Shown here piece after piece: positions 29,165-38,080 of a DNA stretch of 64,000 nt. The stretch comes from Isoptericola halalbus (GTDB lineage: Bacteria; Actinomycetota; Actinomycetes; Actinomycetales; Cellulomonadaceae). Location of the stretch: NCBI GenBank assembly GCA_009663185.1, contig VJZX01000009.1, forward strand, positions 1-64,000, in the 5' to 3' direction. The notes beneath the pieces are model-generated. The model made no database searches. It had not been told where the DNA came from and worked only from the letters and a program-made list of their open reading frames with translations. Every line of letters starts with the position of its first letter. Positions within the stretch are counted from its first letter, which is position 1. A program made the translations under genes and the position numbers.

Positions 29165-30349
29165 GTGGCGCGCAGCACGCGGCCGCTACCCGAGAGCGCC
29201 GAGGCCGTCGTCGTCGGCGGCGGCGTGATGGGGGCCTCGGTCGCGTTCCACCTCGCCGAGCACGGTGCGGACGTGCTGCTGCTCGAGGCCCACGAGCTCG
29301 CGCGGGCCAGCTCGGGCAAGCCGATCGGCGGGGTACGGGCGCAGTTCTCCGACCCCGCGAACGTCGACCTCGGCCTGCGCAGCCTCGAGCTCTTCGAGGA
29401 CTTCGCGCGCCGGCCCGGGCGCACGATCGGGCTCGAGCAGCACGGCTACCTCTTCGTGCTGCCGACCGACGACGACGTCGCGCTGTTCCGCGAGTCGGTC
29501 GCGATGCAGAACGCCCGCGGCGTCGACAGCCGCATCGTCGACGTGGCCGAGGCCTGCCGGCTCAACCCGTACCTCGACGCCTCCCGCTACGTCGCCGCGG
29601 CCTACTCCCCGCGCGACGGCTGGGCCCGGCCGCACGCCGTCGTCGACGGGTACGTGGACGCGGCCGAGCGGCTCGGCGCTCACGTGCGCACGCACGCGGC
29701 CGTGACCGCCGTCGACCCGACGCGCGACGGGTTCGCGGTCACGACAACGCGGGGGCGCACGACCACGGGCACGCTCGTGCTGTGCGCCGGCGCGTGGTCG
29801 CGCCGCGTCGGAGACATGGTGGGCCTCGACCTGCCCGTCGACCCCGTCAAGCGGCAGATCGCGATCACCGCACCGCTCGACCCGGCGCCGCCGCGCATCC
29901 CGTTCACCATCGACTTCGGCACCACGTACTACCTGCACAACGCCGACGACCCTCGCACCCTGCTGGTCGGTGTCGCCGACCCTGCCACGCCCGTCGCGCT
30001 CGACACCGCCTACGACCCCGGGTGGGAGCGCCTCCTGCGCGACGTCGCCGCCCGGGCCACCCCGGCGCTCGCGGACGCGCCGCTCACCGACGGGTGGGCC
30101 GGCCTGTACGAGATGACGCCCGACCACGACGCGCTCATCGGCGAGGCCTCCGCAGGTGCCGGGCGCGTGCTGTACGCGTGCGGCTTCTCGGGCCACGGGT
30201 TCCTCCAGGCGCCGGCCGTGGGCGAGGCCGTCGCCGACCTGTACGCGGGCCGCGCCCGCACGCCCGCCGCGCGGGGTGTCGACGTCGCCGCGTTCACCGC
30301 CGCCCGGTTCGCGACCCGCGTCCGGCGCAGAGAGGCGAACATCATCTGA
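29165..30349 (+). CDS. FAD-dependent amine/imino-acid oxidase (DAO family)
   Basis: 394 residues. An N-terminal Rossmann FAD motif VVVGGGVMGASVAFHLAEHG is followed by a DAO-fold body with CAGAWSRRVGDMVGLDLPVD and a C-terminal CGFSGHGFLQAPAVGEAVAD. It is closest by pattern to sarcosine oxidase, N-methyl amino acid oxidase and L-pipecolate oxidase. The GTG 29165 start has AAGGAGG 7 bases upstream. As first gene of an operon with an HglS-like enzyme and an ALDH7-like dehydrogenase, a pipecolate or related lysine-derived substrate is a reasonable inference, not proven. Confidence 0.85.
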   Translation: MARSTRPLPESAEAVVVGGGVMGASVAFHLAEHGADVLLLEAHELARASSGKPIGGVRAQFSDPANVDLGLRSLELFEDFARRPGRTIGLEQHGYLFVLPTDDDVALFRESVAMQNARGVDSRIVDVAEACRLNPYLDASRYVAAAYSPRDGWARPHAVVDGYVDAAERLGAHVRTHAAVTAVDPTRDGFAVTTTRGRTTTGTLVLCAGAWSRRVGDMVGLDLPVDPVKRQIAITAPLDPAPPRIPFTIDFGTTYYLHNADDPRTLLVGVADPATPVALDTAYDPGWERLLRDVAARATPALADAPLTDGWAGLYEMTPDHDALIGEASAGAGRVLYACGFSGHGFLQAPAVGEAVADLYAGRARTPAARGVDVAAFTAARFATRVRRREANII

Positions 30350-30415
30350 GTCAGGGCCGTACCCGGCCCGCACGAGAGGCGCCGGCGACGACGCCGGACC
30401 GAGGAAGGAGCAGAG

Positions 30416-31834
30416 GTGACGTTCGAGCAGACCTTGGTCGAGCCGTGGCAGCTGCGCGCCGCGTTCGCGCGGTCGCTGTCCGACATGTACGGCCGCGAGG
30501 TCCCCGCCTACACGACGTTGCTCGAGGTGTCCCACGAGGTCAACCGCGACGTCGTGGCCGCCCAGGGCGCCGACGCCGAGCGCCTGGGGTCGATCGACCG
30601 CGTGACGGCCGAGCGGCACGGGGCGATCCGCGTCGGCACGCCCGCCGAGATGAACCAGGTCGCGCGGATCTTCGGCGCGATGGGCATGCACCCGGTGGGC
30701 TTCTACGACCTGCGCGACGCGTCGAGCTCGTCCGTGCCCGTCATCTCGACCGCCTTCCGACCGATCGAGCGCGACGAGCTGGCGCGCAACCCGTTCCGCG
30801 TCTTCACCTCGATGCTCGTGCCGAGCGACCGCCGCTTCTTCAGCGCGGACCTGCAGTCCCGGCTCGAGCGCTTCTTGTCGTCGCGCACCCTGTTCGGCCC
30901 CGAGCTGCTGGCGCTCGCCGACCGCGCCGAGGCGGAGGGCGGCCTGCCCGACGACGACGCGCTCGAGTTCCTGCGCCTCGCCACGGCGGCGTTCGAGCTG
31001 TCCCGCGAACCCGTCGACCAGGCGTGGTACGGCGAGCTCGAGGCCGTCTCCGCGGTCGCGGCGGACATCGGCGGCGTCGCCTCGACGCACATCAACCACC
31101 TCACGCCGCGCGTGCTCGACGTCGACGAGCTCTACCGGCGCATGACCGACCGCGGCATCACGATGATCGACGCGATCCAGGGCCCGCCGCTGTGGGAGGG
31201 CCCTGACGTGCTGCTGCGCCAGACGTCGTTCCGTGCACTCGCCGAGCCGCGGACGTTCCGCACGCCGTCGGGGGAAATCGTGCAGGACTCGCTGCGCGTG
31301 CGCTTCGGCGAGGTCGAGGCGCGCGGCATCGCGCTCACGCGCACCGGCCGCGCCCGGTACGACGCGGCCGTCGTCGAGGTCGACCGGCGCGCTGCACGGC
31401 TCGGCGAGGCGCGGACCGAGGAGGCCCGCCAGGAGATCGCGCGCGAGGTGTGGCGCGAGACGTTCCCGACGACCGAGAGCGGCCTCGTCGAGGCCGACCT
31501 CGGCTACTTCACCTACGAGGTGTCCGACGACGGCGAGCTCTCGCGCGAGCCGATCGTCTACGAGGACTTCCTCCCGCGCTCCGCCGCGGGCATATTCCAG
31601 TCCAACCTCACCGACGAGGGGTCCAAGGACGCCTCGCAGGCCGCGGAGGAGCGCGACGCCGACTGGATGTCGGGCGCCATCGGCCGCGACCTGTTCGACC
31701 CGTTCGAGCTGTACGCGCGGCAGGTCCAGGCCTCGCTCGAGGCCGCCGCCGAGCGTCTCGGAGTGGCACCGGAGACCCTGGTGACCACGAGCCCCACCAC
31801 GATGCCCACCACGAGCCACGGAGCACAGGCATGA
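30416..31834 (+). CDS. 2-oxoadipate dioxygenase/decarboxylase (HglS, DUF1338 family)
   Basis: 472 residues. Family knowledge: HglS/YdcJ (DUF1338, vicinal oxygen chelate fold) converts 2-oxoadipate to D-2-hydroxyglutarate in lysine catabolism using Fe(II) and O2. The expected ligands are in place: His68 and Arg72 in ERHGAIRVG, His225 in STHINHLTPR, and a glutamate in RFGEVEARG (299-301). These match the known His70/Arg74/His226/Glu294 pattern within a few residues. GTG 30416 follows GGAAGGAGCAGAG. A Thr-rich tail ends where the dehydrogenase ATG begins (ATGA overlap). Confidence 0.88.
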   Translation: MTFEQTLVEPWQLRAAFARSLSDMYGREVPAYTTLLEVSHEVNRDVVAAQGADAERLGSIDRVTAERHGAIRVGTPAEMNQVARIFGAMGMHPVGFYDLRDASSSSVPVISTAFRPIERDELARNPFRVFTSMLVPSDRRFFSADLQSRLERFLSSRTLFGPELLALADRAEAEGGLPDDDALEFLRLATAAFELSREPVDQAWYGELEAVSAVAADIGGVASTHINHLTPRVLDVDELYRRMTDRGITMIDAIQGPPLWEGPDVLLRQTSFRALAEPRTFRTPSGEIVQDSLRVRFGEVEARGIALTRTGRARYDAAVVEVDRRAARLGEARTEEARQEIAREVWRETFPTTESGLVEADLGYFTYEVSDDGELSREPIVYEDFLPRSAAGIFQSNLTDEGSKDASQAAEERDADWMSGAIGRDLFDPFELYARQVQASLEAAAERLGVAPETLVTTSPTTMPTTSHGAQA

Positions 31835-33381
31835 GCACCACGACCCCGACCACGACCACCCCGCTCACCGCCGAGCTGCGCGACGCCGCGCTCGCCGCGC
31901 TCGAGCGGATCGGCGTCACCCTGCCCGGCGCTCCCGCCGACGGCGGGCTCGTCGTCGTCTCGCCCATCTCGGGCGAGGTGATGCTCACGCTGCCCGAGGC
32001 GTCCGCGTCCGAGGTCGAGGCCGCCGTCGGGCAGGCGCACGAGGCGTTCCGCACCTGGCGGTCGGTGCCCGCGCCCGTGCGCGGGCAGGTCGTCAAGCGG
32101 CTCGGCGAGCTGCTCACCGAGCACAAGGCCGACCTGGCCGAGCTCGTGACGGTCGAGGCCGGGAAGATCACGTCCGAGGCGCTCGGCGAGGTCCAGGAGA
32201 TGATCGACATCTGCGACCTCGCGGTGGGGCTGTCGCGAACGCTGGGCGGGCGGACGCTGCCGTCGGAGCGGCCCGGGCACCGGCTCATGGAGCAGTGGCA
32301 CCCGCTCGGCGTCGTCGGCGTCATCAGCGCGTTCAACTTCCCCGTCGCGGTGTGGGCGTGGAACACGGCGATCGCGCTCGTGTGCGGCGACACGGTCGTC
32401 TGGAAGCCGTCGGAGGCGACGCCGCTGACCGCGCTCGCGTCGAACACGCTGCTGCGCCGTGCGCTGGACGAGGCGGGCTTCCCCGAGGAGGTGAGCTCCG
32501 TGGTCGTCGGCGGGCGCGCCGCGGGTGAGGCGCTCGTCGCCGACCGCCGGGTCGCCCTGCTGTCCGCGACCGGCTCCGAGCGCATGGGCCAGCAGGTCGC
32601 GCCCGTCGTGGCCGGGCGCGGCGGCAGGTACCTGCTCGAGCTCGGCGGCAACAACGCGGCCGTCGTCGCGCCGTCGGCCGACCTCGACCTCGCGGTGCGG
32701 GGCATCGTGTTCGCCGCGGCCGGCACGGCCGGGCAGCGGTGCACCTCGATGCGCCGGCTCATCGTGCACTCCTCGGTCGTGGACGACGTCGTCGCACGCC
32801 TCGCGCGCGTCTACGAGGGGCTGCCCGTCGGCGACCCGCGCACCGAGGGCACGCTCGTCGGGCCGCTCGTGCACTCCGGGGCCGCGGAGGCAATGCGCGC
32901 CTCGCTCTCCGAGGCCGTCGCCGACGGAGGCACCGTCGTCGTGGGCGGGGATGCCGTCGACGTCCAGGGTGCGCCCGGTGCGGCGTACGTGCACCCGGCG
33001 ATCGTGCGGATGCCCGCCCAGACCGACGTCGTGCGGCGCGAGACCTTCGCCCCGATCCTCTACGTCATGACGTACGAGACGCTCGACGAGGCGATCGTGA
33101 TGCACAACGACGTCCCGCAGGGGCTCTCGAGCTCGATCTTCACGCTCGACGCGCGCGAGGCCGAGACGTTCCTCTCCGAGGCGGGCTCCGACTGCGGCAT
33201 CGTCAACGTCAACATCGGCACGTCGGGGGCCGAGATCGGCGGCGCGTTCGGCGGCGAGAAGTCGACCGGTGGCGGGCGCGAGTCGGGTTCGGACGCATGG
33301 AAGCAGTACATGCGCCGCGCGACCAACACCGTCAACTACTCGACGGAGCTGCCGCTCGCGCAGGGCGTGAACTTCGGCTGA
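31831..33381 (+). CDS. aldehyde dehydrogenase, ALDH7/aminoadipate-semialdehyde type
   Basis: 516 residues. NAD-binding and catalytic motifs: VVGVISAFNFPVAVWAWNTA, LELGGNNAAVV with the general-base Glu, and GTAGQRCTSMRRL with the nucleophilic Cys. FGGEKSTGGGRESGSDAWKQ near the C-terminus is the ALDH7 (antiquitin-like) signature. Family knowledge: ALDH7 members oxidise alpha-aminoadipate semialdehyde. ATG 31831 overlaps the HglS stop. With the oxidase and HglS this gives pipecolate to aminoadipate semialdehyde to aminoadipate; the aminotransferase to 2-oxoadipate would have to come from elsewhere. Confidence 0.9.
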   Translation: MSTTTPTTTTPLTAELRDAALAALERIGVTLPGAPADGGLVVVSPISGEVMLTLPEASASEVEAAVGQAHEAFRTWRSVPAPVRGQVVKRLGELLTEHKADLAELVTVEAGKITSEALGEVQEMIDICDLAVGLSRTLGGRTLPSERPGHRLMEQWHPLGVVGVISAFNFPVAVWAWNTAIALVCGDTVVWKPSEATPLTALASNTLLRRALDEAGFPEEVSSVVVGGRAAGEALVADRRVALLSATGSERMGQQVAPVVAGRGGRYLLELGGNNAAVVAPSADLDLAVRGIVFAAAGTAGQRCTSMRRLIVHSSVVDDVVARLARVYEGLPVGDPRTEGTLVGPLVHSGAAEAMRASLSEAVADGGTVVVGGDAVDVQGAPGAAYVHPAIVRMPAQTDVVRRETFAPILYVMTYETLDEAIVMHNDVPQGLSSSIFTLDAREAETFLSEAGSDCGIVNVNIGTSGAEIGGAFGGEKSTGGGRESGSDAWKQYMRRATNTVNYSTELPLAQGVNFG

Positions 33382-33452
33382 TTCTGTGCGGCCGTGCCCT
33401 CGTCCGGACGGACCTCGAAGGGGCGGGCGCGGCCGTTTGTCACAATGGGGGC

Positions 33453-34697
33453 GTGACCTCCACCCTCGAGACCGTCAGCCCGACGACGCCGCAGCCCGCC
33501 CGCGAGGCCGGTGCGGCGTCGTCGGGCACACGCGTGCTGCCGGCGCTGCAGATCGGCCCGATCACGGTGGACACGCCCGTGGTGCTCGCGCCCATGGCGG
33601 GCGTGACCAACCGCGCGTTCCGTACGCTGTGCCGCCAGGCGGGCGCGTCTCAGGGCTTCGACCCGGGGCTGTACGTGGCCGAGATGGTCACGAGCCGCGC
33701 GCTCGTCGAGCGCAACGTCGAGTCGCTGAGGATCGTGACGTTCGGCGCGGACGAGACGCCGCGCTCGGCCCAGGTCTACGGTGTCGACCCGGCGACCGTG
33801 GGCGCCGCGGTGAAGATCATCGCGGGCGAGGACCGCGCGGACCACGTGGACCTCAACTTCGGCTGCCCCGTACCCAAGGTGACGCGCAAGGGCGGCGGCT
33901 CCGCGCTGCCCTGGAAGCGTCAGCTGTTCACCGACATCGTGCGCGCGGCGGTGGTCGCCGCCGAGCCGTACGGGGTGCCCGTCACGGTCAAGATGCGCAA
34001 GGGCATCGACGACGACCACCTCACCTACCTCGAGGCCGGCCGCATCGCCGAGTCGCTCGGCGTCGCGGCGGTCGCACTGCACGCGCGCACCGCCGCCGAC
34101 TACTACTCCGGGACGGCGGACTGGTCCGCGATCGCGAGGCTCAAGGAGGCCGTCCGGTCGATCCCCGTACTGGGCAACGGGGACATCTGGTCCGCCGAGG
34201 ACGCGGTCCGCATGGTCCGCCAGACGGGCGCGGACGGCGTCGTCGTCGGCCGCGGCTGCCAGGGGCGGCCCTGGCTGTTCGCCGACCTCGCCGCCGCGTT
34301 CCACGGCTCGGACCAGAGGGTGCGGCCCGGCTTGCGGGAGGTCGCCGAGACGATCTACCGGCACGGCGAGCTGATGATCGACTACTTCGACGGCGACGAG
34401 GGCAAGGGCATGCGCGACCTGCGCAAGCACATGGCCTGGTACCTCAAGGGGTACGCGGTCGGGGGCGACGCGCGGCGCGCGCTGGCGATGGTCTCGGCCG
34501 TTGCCGAGCTGCGCGAGCTCCTCGACGCCCTCGATGCTTCTCAGCCGTACCCGGGCGAGGACGCCGAGGGGCCGCGCGGCCGGGCCGGCTCGCCCAAGCA
34601 GCCGCACCTGCCCTACGGCTGGCTCGAGTCGCGCGACCTCGACGCCGACTTCGAGGCGAGGCTGCGCGAGGCGGAGCTGAGCGTCAGCGGCGGCTGA
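33453..34697 (+). CDS. tRNA dihydrouridine synthase
   Basis: 414-residue FMN enzyme reducing uridines in tRNA D-loops; DusB-like by length and layout. Visible: VVLAPMAGVTNRAFRTLCRQ at the start of the TIM barrel, NFGCPVPKVTRKGGGSAL with the catalytic Cys, KMRKGIDDDH, ALHARTAADYYSG and GADGVVVGRGCQGRPWLF. GTG 33453 is exactly 6 nt after CACAAT (33441-33446), suggesting a leaderless message. Convergent with the alpha-glucosidase gene across the repeat/terminator region. Confidence 0.94.
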   Translation: MTSTLETVSPTTPQPAREAGAASSGTRVLPALQIGPITVDTPVVLAPMAGVTNRAFRTLCRQAGASQGFDPGLYVAEMVTSRALVERNVESLRIVTFGADETPRSAQVYGVDPATVGAAVKIIAGEDRADHVDLNFGCPVPKVTRKGGGSALPWKRQLFTDIVRAAVVAAEPYGVPVTVKMRKGIDDDHLTYLEAGRIAESLGVAAVALHARTAADYYSGTADWSAIARLKEAVRSIPVLGNGDIWSAEDAVRMVRQTGADGVVVGRGCQGRPWLFADLAAAFHGSDQRVRPGLREVAETIYRHGELMIDYFDGDEGKGMRDLRKHMAWYLKGYAVGGDARRALAMVSAVAELRELLDALDASQPYPGEDAEGPRGRAGSPKQPHLPYGWLESRDLDADFEARLREAELSVSGG

Positions 34698-34706
34698 GAC
34701 CCCCGC

Positions 34707-34907
34707 CGAGGTAGAAGCGGTGGCGCCGAGGTAGAACAGATTTCGGCGAGGTAGAACCCGTGGCGCCGAGGTAGCGGAGAATCCAGCGAGGTAGAAGGCC
34801 CGACGACGGCGGTACTGCCGTCGTCGGGCCTTCGTGCTTCTACCTCGACGAATGTCCTTCTACCTCGCCGAGCGGAGCTCTACCTCGGCGTACGCCGTCC
34901 TGCCTCG
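34707..34907. repeat. 20-bp-period array of CGAGGTAGAA, head-to-head around a terminator
   Basis: Forward cores begin at 34707, 34727, 34747, 34767 (degenerate, CGAGGTAGCG) and 34787, exactly 20 bp apart. Reverse-complement cores TTCTACCTCG begin at 34838, 34858, 34878 (one mismatch) and 34898 (two mismatches), again exactly 20 bp apart. The ten bases between cores vary. The two half-arrays face each other across the perfect hairpin at 34795-34832. The last reverse copies approach the stop of the alpha-glucosidase gene at 34918. The same core and spacing recur at 14372-14426. Confidence 0.9.
34795..34832. terminator. bidirectional terminator between convergent genes
   Basis: A 16-bp perfect stem (AAGGCCCGACGACGGC with its complement) closes a 6-nt loop GGTACT. 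It sits midway between the stops of the dus gene and the alpha-glucosidase gene and at the centre of the repeat array. Confidence 0.85.
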
Positions 34908-34917
34908 GCGCGGTTCG

Positions 34918-36681
34918 TCAGGCGCGCAGCCAGACCGTGGTGTCAGAGGGCACCTCGTCGGCGACCGGGCCCGACGCCACGAGCACCTCGACGCCGGATG
35001 GCAGAGTCACGGGCTCGGTGCCCAGGTTCGCCAGCACCACCACGTCGCGGTTGCGGAACGCGATGACGTCGGGGGAGCCGGCGTGAGCGTCGAGCCACGC
35101 CAGGCCGCCATGACCCAGTCCCTCGGCGCGGCGTGCGGCAAGTGCGGCCCGGTACATCTCGAACGTCGAGCCGGCCACGCCGTACTGCAGGTCCGCCGCG
35201 TATCGCGCGAACGACTCGGGCTGCGGCAGCCAGGTCTTGCCCGTCGGGCCGAAGCCGAAGCCCGCGGCGTCGGCGGACCAGGGGATCGGGACGCGGCAGC
35301 CGTCGCGACCCGCCTCGGCGCCCAGTGTGCGGAAGAAGGCCGGGTCCTGGCGCAGATCGGCCGGCAGCGCGGTGTGCTCGGGCAGTCCGAGCTCCTCGCC
35401 CTGGTAGACGTACGCCGATCCGGGCAGGCCGAGCATGAGCAGCGACGCGGCGCGGGCGCGGCGCAGGCCCAGCTCCTCGTCGGGCTGCGGGTCCGTGGCG
35501 AAGATGCCGTTCGGCCGCCCACCCGCGTCGGTCAGGCCGAGCCGCGACGTGTGCCGGACGACGTCGTGGTTCGACAGCACCCAGGTGGTCGGCGCGCCGA
35601 CCTCGTCGTTCGCACGGTACGACGCGGCGATCACCGAGCGCAGCGCGGCGGCGTCCCAGCCGGTCGTGAGGAACGAGAAGTTGAACGCCTGGTGCATCTC
35701 GCCGGGCCGCACGTAGCGGGCCAGGCGTGACAACGGCTCGACCCACGCCTCGGCGACGAGGCAGCGGTCGCCGTCGTACTCGGCGAGCACGCGGTGCCAG
35801 GCGCGGTAGATCTCGTGCACACCGTCCTGGTCGAACATCGGGCCGTGTCTGCCCGCGCCCGTCGAGCCGTCCTCGGGCGCGCCGGGGTCGACGGCCTCGT
35901 CGTCGGTGGTGCCGTCGACCATGGCGACGCTGCCCTCCCAGTCGGGCAGGCCGTCGGCCTTGACGAGGCCGTGCGCGACGTCGACACGGAAGCCGTCGAC
36001 GCCCTTGTCGAGCCAGAACCGCAGCACGTCCTCGAACTCGGCGCGCACCTCCGGGTGCGTCCAGTCGAGGTCGGGCTGGGACGAGTCGAACAGGTGCAGG
36101 TACCACTGCGGGCCGAGCGGTCCGTCGTCCTCGCGGGGGGCGAGGCGCGTCCACGCCGGGCCGCCGAAGATCGACTGCCAGTTGTTCGGCGCCTCATCGC
36201 CTGCCGGGCCGCGGCCGTCGCGGAAGACGTAGCGGGCACGCTCGGGCGAGCCCGCGGCCGCGGCTAGCGCAACCTGGAACCATGCGTGCTGGTCCGAGGT
36301 GTGGTTGGGCACGAGGTCGACGACGACGCGGATGCCGCGCTCGTGGGCCGCGGCGAGCATCTCGTCGACGTCCGCGAGCGTGCCGAACAGCGGGTCGACG
36401 TCGCGGTAGTCGGCGACGTCGTAGCCCGCGTCCTTCTGCGGCGAGCGGTAGAACGGCGAGAGCCAGACAGCGTCGACGCCGAGCCGGGCGAGGTGGTCGA
36501 GGCGCGCGGTGACGCCCGGGATGTCACCGATGCCGTCGCCGTCGCCGTCGGCGAACGAGCGGGGGTAGACCTGGTAGATCACGGCGTCGCGCCACCACTC
36601 GCGGGCGGCCTCGCTGCCCACGTGGACGACGGCGCCCGCCAAGGTCTCGGTGGAGGGCGCGGTCTGCTGGGTGCTCGTCAC
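34918..36681 (-). CDS. GH13 alpha-glucosidase (oligo-1,6-glucosidase type)
   Basis: 587 residues, no signal peptide, so cytoplasmic. GH13 motifs in order: WWRDAVIYQVYPRSF, VVDLVPNHTSDQHAWF, GFRVDVAHG with the nucleophile Asp, CLVAEAWVEP with the acid/base Glu, and LSNHDVVRHTSR with the third Asp. A DGDGDGIGDIPG calcium/loop motif is near the N-terminus. It hydrolyses alpha-glucosidic linkages of imported malto-/isomalto-oligosaccharides. It starts at GTG 36681; a LacI-type operator CTTGCTGCAAG lies 51 bp upstream. It is transcribed in the same direction as the LacI gene behind it. Confidence 0.92.
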   Translation of the reverse strand: MTSTQQTAPSTETLAGAVVHVGSEAAREWWRDAVIYQVYPRSFADGDGDGIGDIPGVTARLDHLARLGVDAVWLSPFYRSPQKDAGYDVADYRDVDPLFGTLADVDEMLAAAHERGIRVVVDLVPNHTSDQHAWFQVALAAAAGSPERARYVFRDGRGPAGDEAPNNWQSIFGGPAWTRLAPREDDGPLGPQWYLHLFDSSQPDLDWTHPEVRAEFEDVLRFWLDKGVDGFRVDVAHGLVKADGLPDWEGSVAMVDGTTDDEAVDPGAPEDGSTGAGRHGPMFDQDGVHEIYRAWHRVLAEYDGDRCLVAEAWVEPLSRLARYVRPGEMHQAFNFSFLTTGWDAAALRSVIAASYRANDEVGAPTTWVLSNHDVVRHTSRLGLTDAGGRPNGIFATDPQPDEELGLRRARAASLLMLGLPGSAYVYQGEELGLPEHTALPADLRQDPAFFRTLGAEAGRDGCRVPIPWSADAAGFGFGPTGKTWLPQPESFARYAADLQYGVAGSTFEMYRAALAARRAEGLGHGGLAWLDAHAGSPDVIAFRNRDVVVLANLGTEPVTLPSGVEVLVASGPVADEVPSDTTVWLRA

Positions 36682-36731
36682 GGAAGTGCTTCCTCACAGC
36701 TCGTCGGGTGATGCAGCGATCGAGTGTAAAC

Positions 36732-36742
36732 CTTGCTGCAAG
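36732..36742. promoter_or_regulatory. MalR-like operator upstream of the alpha-glucosidase gene
   Basis: CTTGCTGCAAG is a palindrome of CTTGC/GCAAG around one base. The variant GTTGCCGCAAG occurs in the malE promoter region at 37941, so both promoters probably answer to the LacI-family protein encoded between them. Confidence 0.6.
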
Positions 36743-36807
36743 CGTTTCGGCCGGGTGTCCGGCAATCGGGCCGGCGGTCTGCCCGCCGATGGCCGGACGG
36801 TGGTCTC

Positions 36808-37857
36808 TCAGTCGCGGGTGCGCGGCGCGGCGCCGGTCGAGCCGCGCACCACGAGCTCGGGTGCGAAGAGCAGCTCCGTGCGCGGGGCGCGGTCGCCGGA
36901 GATCTCGGACAGCAATGCGCTGACCGCCGCGTGGGCCATGGCCTCGACCGGTTGGCGGACCGTGGTCAGCGGCGGGTCGGTGAACGCGATGAGGGGCGCG
37001 TCGTCGTACCCGACCACGGAGACGTCGTCGGGCACGCGCAGGCCGCGCGAGCGGGCGGCCCGCACGGCGCCCAGCGCCATGAGGTCCGAGCCGCACACGA
37101 TGGCGGTGTGCCCGGACCCGATGAGCTCTGCGGCGGCGGCCTGGCCGCCCTCGAGCGTGTACAGCGTGCTCACGACGTCCGCGCGTGCCTCGTCGGCGTC
37201 CTTCACCAGTCCGTGCTCGACGAGCGCCGCCTGGAACGCGGCGACCTTGCGCCGCGCGGGTACGTACCGCTCGGGGCCGATCGCGAGGCCGATGCGCTCG
37301 TGCCCCAGCGAGACGAGGTGCCGCACGGCCAGGTCGATGCTGGCCGCGTCGTCGGGGGAGACGAACGGTGCGTCGATGCCCTCGGCGTAGCCGTTGACCA
37401 GGACGATGGGGATGCCCCGGCTGCGCAGGACCTCGTAGCGCGAGTGGTCGGCCCGCGTGTCGGCGTGCAGGCCCGAGACGAACACGATCCCGTCGACGGA
37501 GTGGTCGATGAGCGTGTCCACGTACTCGTCCTCGGTCGTGCCGCCGGGGGCCTGCGTACACAGCAGCGGCGTGTAGCCGCGCTCGGAGAGCAACGACTCG
37601 ATGGCCTGGGCGAACGCCGGGAAGACCGGGTTGTTCAGCTCCGGCACGAGCAGCCCGACGAGGCCGGCCGACCGGCCGCGCAGCGTCTGCGGGCGCTCGT
37701 AGCCCAGCACGTCGAGCGCGGCGAGCACGGCGTGCCGCGTCTCGTTCGCCACGCCCGGCTTGCCGTTGAGCACGCGCGAGACGGTGGCGGTGGAGACGCC
37801 GGCCTGCTCGGCCAGGTCGCTCAGACGGGTGCGCACCCGGTGAATTCTAGGAGACAT
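36808..37857 (-). CDS. LacI-family regulator of maltodextrin genes
   Basis: 349 residues. N-terminal HTH RLSDLAEQAGVSTATVSRVL and hinge NGKPGVANETRHAVLAAL, then the periplasmic-binding-like effector domain ending ELLFAPELVVRGSTG. It starts at ATG 37857 behind GGAGGTCCG. It lies between the alpha-glucosidase gene and the divergent binding-protein/permease operon, with matching TTGC/GCAA palindromes at both promoters. It is likely a MalR-type repressor released by maltodextrins. Confidence 0.92.
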   Translation of the reverse strand: MSPRIHRVRTRLSDLAEQAGVSTATVSRVLNGKPGVANETRHAVLAALDVLGYERPQTLRGRSAGLVGLLVPELNNPVFPAFAQAIESLLSERGYTPLLCTQAPGGTTEDEYVDTLIDHSVDGIVFVSGLHADTRADHSRYEVLRSRGIPIVLVNGYAEGIDAPFVSPDDAASIDLAVRHLVSLGHERIGLAIGPERYVPARRKVAAFQAALVEHGLVKDADEARADVVSTLYTLEGGQAAAAELIGSGHTAIVCGSDLMALGAVRAARSRGLRVPDDVSVVGYDDAPLIAFTDPPLTTVRQPVEAMAHAAVSALLSEISGDRAPRTELLFAPELVVRGSTGAAPRTRD

Positions 37858-37940
37858 CGGACCTCCTCGTCCTGGCTCGACGACGGCTGTCGTCGGCCCG
37901 AGCCCCGCATGCTTCTGCCGACTACGCGGGCCTGAAAGCG

Positions 37941-37970
37941 GTTGCCGCAAGAAGTATGCAAAGCCTTGCA
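37941..37970. promoter_or_regulatory. MalR-like operators in the divergent malE promoter
   Basis: GTTGCCGCAAG (37941-37951) and TGCAA-AGCC-TTGCA (37957-37970) are two neighbouring palindromes built from TTGC and GCAA halves; a further CTGCAAC half follows at 37977. They lie between the divergent LacI gene and binding-protein gene, close to a TACGTT -10-like hexamer at about 37988. Confidence 0.6.
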
Positions 37971-38080
37971 ATCTGGCTGCAACACGACTACGTTGTCTCC
38001 GCAGCAGGGCACGCCGACGGACTTCCTGTCCCGGTCTGGGGCAGCCGAGTGCCATCCTTCGACGAAGCTGGAGTACACCG

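Noticed and set aside
34707-34907. Repeat array as a CRISPR
   Set aside because: Cores are only 10 bp, spacers 10 bp, orientation reverses midway, and there are no cas genes.
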